Assembly (NCBI GenBank): GCA_030613605.1
Contig: JAUWLO010000026.1
Location: 1 to 14,726, forward strand
Reading direction: 5' to 3'
DNA: 14,726 bases
Source: Gammaproteobacteria bacterium
GTDB taxonomy: Bacteria > Pseudomonadota > Gammaproteobacteria > SZUA-152
Part shown: piece after piece, positions 7,056 to 12,733 of the stretch
Layout of the letters: the number at the start of each line of letters is the position of its first letter
Numbering within the stretch: the stretch's first letter is position 1
Position numbers and translations under genes: made by a program
Notes under the pieces: generated by a model
What the model was told of the DNA's origin: nothing
Databases searched by the model: none
What the model saw: only the letters and a program-made list of their open reading frames with translations

Positions 7056-7943
7056 CTAAGCTGCAAATTGCTCAACAAGTATATCAAGCTCTGGCGCGGA
7101 GGTTATGACGATTTCCAGCATTTCCTCAGCTTGTTCCTGATTAAAACCAAGACTGGACAGGATATCCTCAGGCAATTCCGTTGACTCTGCATCACCAATG
7201 TCGTGACGTTTAAGAAGATGGTCGGCTATCAGGGTTAACTTTGCGTATGCAGCATGGATGCCTCGGTAATGCTGATTATGATGTTCGGCAACAGCTACCT
7301 GTATTTCAGCATGAAGATTCCAGCTATGCATTAACCAGGCGCCAATTTCCATATGGTCTGTACCGAGAATTTGGCGTTCAATAACAATCCTTGGGGTATC
7401 ATTATTGTTTTCAATAGCCTGCTGTAATTGTTTTGATTCTTCTTTGAAAATGTGAGCAACAAGCAGGATCCCAAAATTGTGTAATAACCCGCAGAGAAAA
7501 CCTATTCCGGGGAGAGGTTGGTGTTGTGTGGGCATGACTCCAATTAGGCGTTGGACCAGTGCAGCGCTGTAGATGCTATGTTGCCAGAATGGATAGAGTC
7601 CCATGGGGCCATTATCCGGAATGTTAAATGTTTTTCCCAGAGACAAGCCCAGCGCGATATCAATGGTTGAGTTATAACCAAGAACTACTTTAATCGCGTA
7701 AGATAAAGAAGGGATTTCGCCTTTATAACCATAGAAGGCAGATCGGGCATAGCGTATTATTTGTGCAGAAATACTGGGGTCCAGCTCGATAATTTCAATT
7801 AAGTCACTGATGTTACTGTTGGGGTTTGTATTCAGTCGGAGTAGAGATTGTGCAACATCCGGCATAGCGGGTAGCTTTGTAGTGGATTCAATGCGCTGTC
7901 GCAGATTGCTTGCCGGAATGGAAGCGTCTTTATTATTGCTCAT
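7056..7943 (-). CDS. HDOD domain protein
   Basis: A 295-residue cytoplasmic signalling protein dominated by an HDOD domain (about 22-225). Typical marks are LPAMPDVAQSLLRL (24-37), the helix around ELDPSISAQIIRYARSAFYG (53-72), SLSYAIKVVLG (79-89) and CGLLHNFGILLVAH (151-164). At the metal-binding HD position the protein has H155-N156, so it is not expected to be an active HD phosphohydrolase; HDOD proteins are usually non-enzymatic adaptors in c-di-GMP, chemotaxis or stress signalling. No GGDEF, EAL or receiver domain is attached. A longer frame begins at GTG 7988, but that codon sits inside a 13-bp inverted repeat and would add 15 residues of low-complexity sequence. ATG 7943 (MSNNKD) has AGAG at a usable distance and is preferred. 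Confidence 0.85.
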   Translation of the reverse strand: MSNNKDASIPASNLRQRIESTTKLPAMPDVAQSLLRLNTNPNSNISDLIEIIELDPSISAQIIRYARSAFYGYKGEIPSLSYAIKVVLGYNSTIDIALGLSLGKTFNIPDNGPMGLYPFWQHSIYSAALVQRLIGVMPTQHQPLPGIGFLCGLLHNFGILLVAHIFKEESKQLQQAIENNNDTPRIVIERQILGTDHMEIGAWLMHSWNLHAEIQVAVAEHHNQHYRGIHAAYAKLTLIADHLLKRHDIGDAESTELPEDILSSLGFNQEQAEEMLEIVITSAPELDILVEQFAA

Positions 7944-7962
7944 TGAGTACGTCTCTATTTGT

Positions 7963-7996
7963 ACATTTGAGTGTTTGTTTAAGAACACTTAAATGT
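7963..7996. repeat. 13-bp inverted repeat upstream of the HDOD gene
   Basis: Left arm ACATTTGAGTGTT (7963-7975) and right arm AACACTTAAATGT (7984-7996) pair at 12 of 13 positions around an 8-base spacer. A third, partial copy, AACACTTGAAT, lies at 8022-8032. It is 20 bp upstream of the preferred HDOD start, where an operator or leader hairpin is expected, and on the minus strand it covers the alternative GTG 7988. The repeated unit AACACTYRAAT suggests protein binding. Confidence 0.55.
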
Positions 7997-8040
7997 TATC
8001 CCGATTCGTGCGCGGTAATAAAACACTTGAATCGTATTCC

Positions 8041-8108
8041 GTGCTGATGTGTTTCGCCAGACTTATATTGCCTGGGCGAGAGGCCAATGAACGACAGCCT
8101 TGCAGCAC
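8041..8108 (+). other. Possible structured RNA (three-way junction)
   Basis: Read as plus-strand RNA, outer arms GTGCTG (8041-8046) and CAGCAC (8103-8108) enclose two hairpins. P2 pairs 8054-8060 with 8072-8079 (TCGCCAG with CTGGGCGA, one bulged G). P3 pairs 8080-8084 with 8097-8101 (GAGGC with GCCTT, one G-U pair). P2 and P3 abut, and a single base separates P3 from the outer stem. It matches no riboswitch class I know. No promoter is evident, and chance pairing is possible. Confidence 0.2.
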
Positions 8109-8120
8109 CCCCTAACCCCG

Positions 8121-8155
8121 TGTCGGAAATCTATCGATAAACCGACATTGTTTGT
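8121..8155 (+). terminator. Weak terminator-like hairpin or operator
   Basis: TGTCGG (8121-8126) pairs perfectly with CCGACA (8142-8147) across a 15-base loop, followed by TTGTTTGT (8148-8155). The loop contains the palindrome TATCGATA (8132-8139). The short stem and interrupted T-run make it a weak intrinsic terminator at best; an operator for the neighbouring genes is equally possible. Confidence 0.25.
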
Positions 8156-8174
8156 ATCGGTCAATTGCTATAAA
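8148..8174 (+). promoter_or_regulatory. Candidate extended -10 promoter for the SUMF1-like gene
   Basis: TGCTATAAA at 8166-8174 fits an extended -10 (TGn followed by TATAAA), with TTGTTT at 8148-8153 as a possible -35 at a short 15-bp spacing. Transcription from here would enter the gene at 8261 after a leader of about 80 bases. Confidence 0.35.
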
Positions 8175-8260
8175 ACTTAATGGTAAATATAGTAGAAATT
8201 ATCGGATTTGTGACGGGGTTGGTAATAATTAACAGAATTAACATGGACAAAGTTTAATAA

Positions 8261-9226
8261 ATGTACTTACACCGAAACGCATTGTTGTTTGTTATAACGC
8301 TTATAGTCACTACCGGTGTGGGTTGTGATCGTAAAGCCGGTTCTTTGACTGATTTAGATGATCAAAATGGTGTATTAATACCCGCCGGCACTTTTATCAT
8401 GGGTAGTAATAAGGTTGATAGTGATAATAAGAAAAAAGAATATGGGTTGGTTAAGCCTTTATACCTTGATGAACATCCGCAACAAAAACTGACGTTACCA
8501 GACTTTTATATTGATAAGTACGAAGTGACAAATAGTGAGTACAAGCAGTTTATTGAGGGAGCCCGATATAAGGAACCATTTGAGTGGTCGCAAAATGGTT
8601 ACAATCTGAAAATGACTAGACTCAAGATCACTGATCTTGAAAGTCTTCAATGGATTGTATCCGAATATTTTAAATTGGATCGTGATACGCACCGTATGAG
8701 TAAGAAGCAATTGCTTAGTGTTATTTCGGCATCCTGGTTATTAAAGGATAAATTACCTGTAACAGGTGTGCGTTGGCAGGATGCAAATAGCTATTGCGGT
8801 TGGCGTGGTAAGAGACTGCCAACGGAAATGGAGTGGGAGAAAGCCGCTCGTGGAGAGCAGGGGCTGGAATTTCCATGGGGGAATAACTGGGATACCGAAC
8901 AGACTAATATCGGCGATGATGCTGACTGGGAAGGTGGCATTGCTCCGGTGGGTTCATACCCACAAAATAAATCCCCCTATGGTGTGTTTGATATGGCGGG
9001 TAATGTATGGGAATGGGTGTCTGACTGGTACCAGCCCTATCCAGGGAGTAAATATGAGTCAAAAGACTTTGGTGAAACTCATAAAGTGATACGCGGTGGC
9101 GGTGGCGGAGTAGGGCATTACTCACTGTCATTTTTCTTTCGTAGCGCAATGCGGGGTTATGCCTTACCTACTGAAAAAAGCGGCGATGTGGGCTTTCGCT
9201 GCGCCTGGAATGAAAAAATTAAGTAA
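8261..9226 (+). CDS. SUMF1/FGE-fold (formylglycine-generating enzyme-like) lipoprotein, catalytic cysteines absent
   Basis: A 321-residue exported protein. The signal peptide (hydrophobic 8-20) ends TGVGC, so C22 is a probable though imperfect lipobox cysteine. The SUMF1 domain spans about 38-316: VLIPAGTFIMGS (38-49), FYIDKYEVTNSEYKQF (82-97), LPVTGVRWQDANSYCGWRGKRLPTE split across 165-189, EWEKAARG (191-198), FPWGN (204-208), GVFDMAGNVWEWVSDWY (241-257), VIRGG (276-280) and GFRCAW (311-316). An insertion of about 60 residues (102-162) separates the first two blocks. True FGEs carry two copper-binding cysteines shortly after RGGS; here that stretch (RGG-GGGVGHYSLSFFFRS) has none, so sulfatase maturation is unlikely. 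SUMF1 folds are reused as ligand-binding domains, which suits a surface or periplasmic role. The last 8 bp overlap the histidine kinase gene end to end. Confidence 0.85.
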   Translation: MYLHRNALLFVITLIVTTGVGCDRKAGSLTDLDDQNGVLIPAGTFIMGSNKVDSDNKKKEYGLVKPLYLDEHPQQKLTLPDFYIDKYEVTNSEYKQFIEGARYKEPFEWSQNGYNLKMTRLKITDLESLQWIVSEYFKLDRDTHRMSKKQLLSVISASWLLKDKLPVTGVRWQDANSYCGWRGKRLPTEMEWEKAARGEQGLEFPWGNNWDTEQTNIGDDADWEGGIAPVGSYPQNKSPYGVFDMAGNVWEWVSDWYQPYPGSKYESKDFGETHKVIRGGGGGVGHYSLSFFFRSAMRGYALPTEKSGDVGFRCAWNEKIK

Positions 9227-10700
9227 ATTGATAGGTTGGCAGGGAAAAAACGAATGTTGTGCCCTGATTGGGGGTGCTATCAGCTTTAATGTCGCTACCG
9301 TGTAAATCAATAATGCGCTTGACGATAGATAGGCCCAGCCCCGCATTCTGATTGCTGGTGGTGCGGGGTTTTTCCAGGCGGTAAAATCGATCAAAAATAT
9401 GTAAGATTTCCTCTTTTGGAATCCCTTGTCCTGTATCTGCGACTTTGACAACAATATTATCTGAGTTGCTCTGGAGCGAAATGCTGATGTGGCCACCCTC
9501 CGGTGTGTAACGCAATGCATTATCAATAAGATTATCCAGTACCCGCTGAATAAGGCCAATATCGCCATAGGCAAAGGGCAGGTTTGAGCCAAATTCGGCT
9601 ACAATTTCAACGTTTCGTTTTTCTGCTTCCATCTTAAATTTTTGGACGACGTCCTGTGCCAGCTCGGCCAGTGAAAATGGTTCTATGTTGATCAATGTTT
9701 CACTGGAATCCAGTTTTGCCAGTTCAAATAGTTCGCTGATCAATTGGTTGAGTCGAGCGCTTTGGGATGTGGCTATTTCAAGGTATTCGCGACGCTCCTG
9801 GGATGACAGGTCTTCGTCTTTTAGTAAAAGTGTCTCCAGGTACCCATGCAGAGATGTCAGTGGTGTACGCAAATCATGAGACACATTAGCCACCATCTCT
9901 CGGCGTTTGGCATCCGTTTGTTTTAATGTTTCTACCTGCTGGTCGATGCGGTCTGCCATTTTATTGAAACTGGCACCCAGTAGATCGATTTCATCTTTTG
10001 CCTGGCCGCGAAGTGGAAACCGTTCATCACTCTTTGCATTTTTATCGCCAAAGTGAGACATGATAGTCGTGAGAAGACGCAAGCGTCGTGTTAATAATGC
10101 AAAAGCTGTGAGGCCAGTGATCAGGGCAAGAAGCAGACTTAAACCCAGACCGGTAGTGGTGAAGCGCAGAATATAACTGCCTTTAATCATTTCCGTAATA
10201 CTGTCGTAGGCTTCTCCCTCAAGGATGACGTAAAGATAGCCAGCGGGTGTGTCAGGATTTTTACCGGGTATAGGCGCTGCCGAGAAAACCTTCTGACGTG
10301 ACAGGCCTCTGGGGTCATCGCCCATATATGGGTATTCCACATCGCCTTTAATGAATTGGTGTATCGGTTGCAGAGAAACACGTTGGCGCTTGACGTGCCC
10401 TTCGGGAGCTGTGAAAGCCAGGATTTTTCCGGATGGATCAAGAAGGTATAATTCAATCCCCGGGTTAACAACCATTAACCAGTGGAAAAGTGATTTCAAC
10501 GCGCCCTGGTTAACCTGTTGATTATTTAATAGGGGTTCTTCTGCAACAATATGTTCAGCCAGGGTCGTATTCAGTTTTTGCGTCAATTCCTGTTGGTACA
10601 TTTCGGCCGAATAAAGCACCATGCTGTAAACGATGTAGCCAATCAGACACATTAGTGTAAACAGGACAGCAGCAATTCGGCTGTAAAGAGTATGAAACAT
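9219..10700 (-). CDS. Membrane sensor histidine kinase (HAMP-HisKA-HATPase)
   Basis: A 493-residue inner-membrane kinase. The order is TM1 (about 7-30), a periplasmic sensor of about 150 residues (31-178) containing ELYLLDPSGKILAF, TM2 (179-204), HAMP (about 205-258), HisKA with NVSHDLRTPLTSLHGYLET (272-290; phosphorylated H275), and HATPase_c with the N box RVLDNLIDNALRYTPEG (386-402), DTGQGIP (422-428), FDRFYRLE (436-443) and GLGLSIVKRIIDLHG (454-468). All catalytic motifs are intact. Its start codon overlaps the stop of the response-regulator gene by one base (TAATG at 10698-10702), so the pair is coupled. The periplasmic ligand is unknown; the domain resembles the generic extracytoplasmic sensors of PhoR/BaeS-type kinases. 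The 3' end runs 8 bp into the opposing SUMF1-like gene. Confidence 0.93.
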   Translation of the reverse strand: MFHTLYSRIAAVLFTLMCLIGYIVYSMVLYSAEMYQQELTQKLNTTLAEHIVAEEPLLNNQQVNQGALKSLFHWLMVVNPGIELYLLDPSGKILAFTAPEGHVKRQRVSLQPIHQFIKGDVEYPYMGDDPRGLSRQKVFSAAPIPGKNPDTPAGYLYVILEGEAYDSITEMIKGSYILRFTTTGLGLSLLLALITGLTAFALLTRRLRLLTTIMSHFGDKNAKSDERFPLRGQAKDEIDLLGASFNKMADRIDQQVETLKQTDAKRREMVANVSHDLRTPLTSLHGYLETLLLKDEDLSSQERREYLEIATSQSARLNQLISELFELAKLDSSETLINIEPFSLAELAQDVVQKFKMEAEKRNVEIVAEFGSNLPFAYGDIGLIQRVLDNLIDNALRYTPEGGHISISLQSNSDNIVVKVADTGQGIPKEEILHIFDRFYRLEKPRTTSNQNAGLGLSIVKRIIDLHGSDIKADSTPNQGTTFVFSLPTYQFT

Positions 10701-11422
10701 TACGCGCTGGCCCTGGTTTGCTCGTCGTTCAGGTTTTCTGAAAACTTATAACCCACGCCCCATACCGTCAGAACATACACAGGGTTGGAGGGATCGTCTT
10801 CAATTTTTGAACGCAAGCGGTTTATGTGGGAATTAACCGTGTGTTCATAACCATCGTGGCAATATCCCCAAACACTGTCGAGGAGTTGTGTGCGCGTGAA
10901 TACCTGCCCAGGGTGCTGGGCGAAATGCCATAACAGATCGAATTCACGCGCCGTTAAATCAATCGATTTATTCCCAATGGTGGTGCTTCGTTTTGTGTGT
11001 TCCAGTACCAGTTCACCTGCCTGGATAGTATTTCCATCGGTTGACGGATCTGTCCTGGTGTCGACTCGTCGAAGTATCGCTTTGACGCGTGCAATCAGTT
11101 CTCTCACGCTGAAGGGTTTGGGAAGGTAATCGTCAGCACCCAGCTCAAGGCCGACTATACGATCAAGTTCAGCACTTTTTGCGGTGAGCATCAGGATAGG
11201 GGTGTTGTTGGCATGCCCTCGTAAGCGTTTGCAAATCTCTAACCCGTCAATACCTGGCAACATGAGGTCAAGAACGATTAAGTCGAATTGTTGCTTCTGG
11301 GCAAGCTCCAGTCCAAGGTTCCCTTCATTGGCGATTTCAACCTCTGCTTCCAGATCGCGGAGGTGCATTGCCACCAGGTTGGCGATGTCAGCATTGTCTT
11401 CAATAATTAGAAAGCGTTTCAT
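10700..11422 (-). CDS. OmpR/PhoB-family DNA-binding response regulator
   Basis: A 240-residue transcription factor, partner of the kinase directly downstream. The receiver domain (1-120) has the acidic pocket E8-D9, phosphoacceptor D52 (IVLDLMLPG, 49-57), T80 (LMLTAK) and K102 (YLPKPFS). A linker (about 121-140) leads to the winged-helix domain with ELVLEHTKRSTTIGNKSIDLTAREFDLL split over 142-169, FTRTQLLDSVWG, HTVNSHINRLRSKIE and the C-terminal wing YVLTVWGVGYKF. All key residues are present. ATG 11422 starts the standard MKRFLIIEDN but has no Shine-Dalgarno of its own. A 5-codon open frame with a good ribosome binding site ends exactly across this start (11419-11436), suggesting coupled initiation. 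The target genes cannot be read from the window; autoregulation is plausible from the repeats at 11467-11490. Confidence 0.93.
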   Translation of the reverse strand: MKRFLIIEDNADIANLVAMHLRDLEAEVEIANEGNLGLELAQKQQFDLIVLDLMLPGIDGLEICKRLRGHANNTPILMLTAKSAELDRIVGLELGADDYLPKPFSVRELIARVKAILRRVDTRTDPSTDGNTIQAGELVLEHTKRSTTIGNKSIDLTAREFDLLWHFAQHPGQVFTRTQLLDSVWGYCHDGYEHTVNSHINRLRSKIEDDPSNPVYVLTVWGVGYKFSENLNDEQTRASA

Positions 11423-11436
11423 GCAATTTTACTCAT
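11419..11436 (-). promoter_or_regulatory. Five-codon leader ORF overlapping the response-regulator start
   Basis: ATG at 11436-11434 opens MSKIA and stops at TGA 11421-11419, which overlaps the regulator ATG (11422-11420) as ATGA. AAAGG at 11448-11444 is 7 bases from the leader ATG, ideal for ribosome loading, whereas the regulator start has nothing comparable. Terminating ribosomes could reinitiate on the regulator. Confidence 0.35.
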
Positions 11437-11466
11437 TTTGGTACCTTTCAATAATAATTGAGAAAG

Positions 11467-11490
11467 TTCACAAAAAGATCACGTTGTGAA
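11467..11490. promoter_or_regulatory. Candidate response-regulator operator
   Basis: TTCACAA (11467-11473) and TTGTGAA (11484-11490) form a perfect 7-bp inverted repeat with a 10-base spacer. Within it, TTCAC (11467) and ATCAC (11478) are direct repeats with an 11-bp period, the spacing used by PhoB/OmpR-class dimers, and TCAC-GTT-GTGA (11479-11489) is a tighter dyad. It lies 45-68 bp upstream of the OmpR-type regulator gene, in the 110-bp gap after the rhodanese gene. Confidence 0.4.
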
Positions 11491-11532
11491 GCATGCTGAT
11501 GGTAGCAATGAGGGTAAGTGGTTGATTTCCGG

Positions 11533-11997
11533 TTATTTTGACTCTTCCTGGTCAGGCCGTAGTGTAGTGGTGAAATAATTTTCAGCGATATCCGGGTCTA
11601 CAATATCGTTTTGAGCGTCCTCCAGAGGGCTGTCGTTATCATTCCAGCCGCGCAGCCCGGTCTTGAGTGAACGGACATTACTGAAGCCCATTTGTCGCAT
11701 GGTAAACGCGGCAAGTGCACTGCGATTGCCTGAGCGGCAGATGACAATGATGGTTTTTTCGCGGCCACCGGCCAGCACCGGAACCGTTTCATCGTATCCA
11801 TAATCGCAGGCTGATTCCAGGATACCTCGGGGTACATTGATGGCCTCAGGAACATGAGCCAGTGAATATTCGTATGGTTCATTAATATCGACGAGGATGA
11901 TATCCGGGTTCTGTTTCAGTTCGTCCTCAAGATCCCACGGGAATATCTCATTAATGTGTGGCAGGCAATCTGAAACTAGGTCTTTGTAGCTTTTCAT
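11533..11997 (-). CDS. Single-domain rhodanese-like sulfurtransferase
   Basis: A 154-residue cytoplasmic protein with one rhodanese domain (about 20-122): ILVDINEPYEYSLAHVPEAINVPRG (34-58), the active-site loop CRSGNRS (87-93; catalytic C87, a six-residue CxxGxR loop) and MGFSNVRSLKTGLRGWN (103-119). Rhodaneses carry persulfide sulfur on this cysteine and donate it to acceptors. The short N-terminal helix and the acidic C-terminal tail (123-154) are outside the domain, and no second cysteine motif is present. A strong GGAGG (12007-12003) lies 5 bases before ATG 11997. It is the last gene of the four-gene unit, 35 bp after the NarL-type regulator. Its placement beside a Cys-cluster kinase and an IscA-like protein suggests a role in sulfur or Fe-S chemistry tied to that system, but the acceptor is unknown. 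Confidence 0.88.
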   Translation of the reverse strand: MKSYKDLVSDCLPHINEIFPWDLEDELKQNPDIILVDINEPYEYSLAHVPEAINVPRGILESACDYGYDETVPVLAGGREKTIIVICRSGNRSALAAFTMRQMGFSNVRSLKTGLRGWNDNDSPLEDAQNDIVDPDIAENYFTTTLRPDQEESK

Positions 11998-12032
11998 GAG
12001 TGCCTCCGTATTAAATTAATCAATGATTCCTG

Positions 12033-12695
12033 TTAGTGCGTGGCATCAGGGAATCTTTTGCGACCCAGGCCGAGCTCTACAGCAATGACTGCTGCCTCAA
12101 CTCGGGAGCGAACACTCAGTTTCCTGAGAACAGATTTTACGTGTAATTTTACAGTTCCATCCGTAATGCCCAGCTCTCTTGCGATGACCTTATTGCTTTG
12201 GCCTATAGCGAGATGTTCTAGAATTTCATGTTCTCTTGGAGTCAGTTGAGAGATGGGAGTTTTTTTCTCGGGCTCTTCTGATTTTCCCTGTAGTGCACGG
12301 GCAAGGGTTCCGGCAAGCTGGGGTGCGACGACAGTTTCGCCCGCAACAATTTTATGTAAGGCGGCAACTAACTCATCCGGATCCATATCTTTTAAAAGAT
12401 ATCCCTGTGCCCCATTACGGAGGGATTCAACCAGATCGTGTTCTTCATTGCTGGTGGTCAGCATTGAGATAGGGATAGCAATACCTGATTCGCGCAGCTG
12501 TTTAAGGACTTCTAACCCATTCATGTCAGGCATGCGCATATCCAGCAGGACAACATCCGGGTTGACCTTGGTGATCAATTCAAGTCCTTCCTGGCCGGTG
12601 CTGGCAGCGCCTACAACCTGGATGTCGCTTCGCTCAAGCAGGTTTTTTAGGCCTAGCCTGAATAGCGTGTGATCATCAATAAGTAATACTTTCAT
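12033..12695 (-). CDS. narL: NarL-type response regulator
   Basis: A 220-residue transcription factor of the NarL/FixJ family. The receiver has D7-D8 (LLIDDH), phosphoacceptor D52 (VVLLDMRMPDMNG, 48-60), T80 (MLTTS) and K102 (GYLLKDMDPDEL, 98-109). After a charged linker (about 135-147), the LuxR-type helix-turn-helix has LTPREHEILEHL, SNKVIARELGITDGTVK and LHVKSVLRKLSVRSRVEAAV. It aligns closely by eye with E. coli NarL, especially around GYLLKDMDP and in the HTH. It lies 38 bp downstream of its kinase gene in the same direction. ATG 12695 has no visible Shine-Dalgarno, so expression may depend on read-through from the kinase gene. Because the kinase lacks the nitrate-binding domain, regulation by nitrate should not be assumed. 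Confidence 0.87.
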   Translation of the reverse strand: MKVLLIDDHTLFRLGLKNLLERSDIQVVGAASTGQEGLELITKVNPDVVLLDMRMPDMNGLEVLKQLRESGIAIPISMLTTSNEEHDLVESLRNGAQGYLLKDMDPDELVAALHKIVAGETVVAPQLAGTLARALQGKSEEPEKKTPISQLTPREHEILEHLAIGQSNKVIARELGITDGTVKLHVKSVLRKLSVRSRVEAAVIAVELGLGRKRFPDATH

Positions 12696-12733
12696 TGGAT
12701 AAATAGTACAGTTTTTGAGGGTGTATGTCGGCT

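Larger units (their letters stand above)
7997..8260. other. Gene-free divergent region between the HDOD and SUMF1-like genes
   Basis: No credible coding sequence. From left to right it holds CGATTC/GAATCG arms (8002-8007 and 8029-8034), a half-site copy (8022-8032), a possible three-way-junction RNA (8041-8108), a hairpin with a T-rich tail (8121-8155), a candidate extended -10 promoter toward the SUMF1-like gene (8166-8174) and a 9-bp tandem repeat of AATTAACA (8227-8243) just before the start codon. Confidence 0.5.

Noticed and set aside
7944..7988. GTG 7988 as the start of the HDOD gene
   Set aside because: The codon lies inside the 13-bp inverted repeat and the added residues look unconserved; ATG 7943 is better.
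9164..9592. 142-codon minus-strand frame at the end of the histidine kinase gene
   Set aside because: It is an out-of-frame reading of the kinase ATPase domain, whose N, G1 and G2 motifs are all intact in the main frame.
12253..12672. 139-codon open frame opposite the NarL-type regulator
   Set aside because: It is antisense to a well-supported gene, is rich in Ser and Arg, and has no recognisable motif or ribosome binding site; the same holds for the other opposite-strand frames in serS, DUF1631 and kinase genes.
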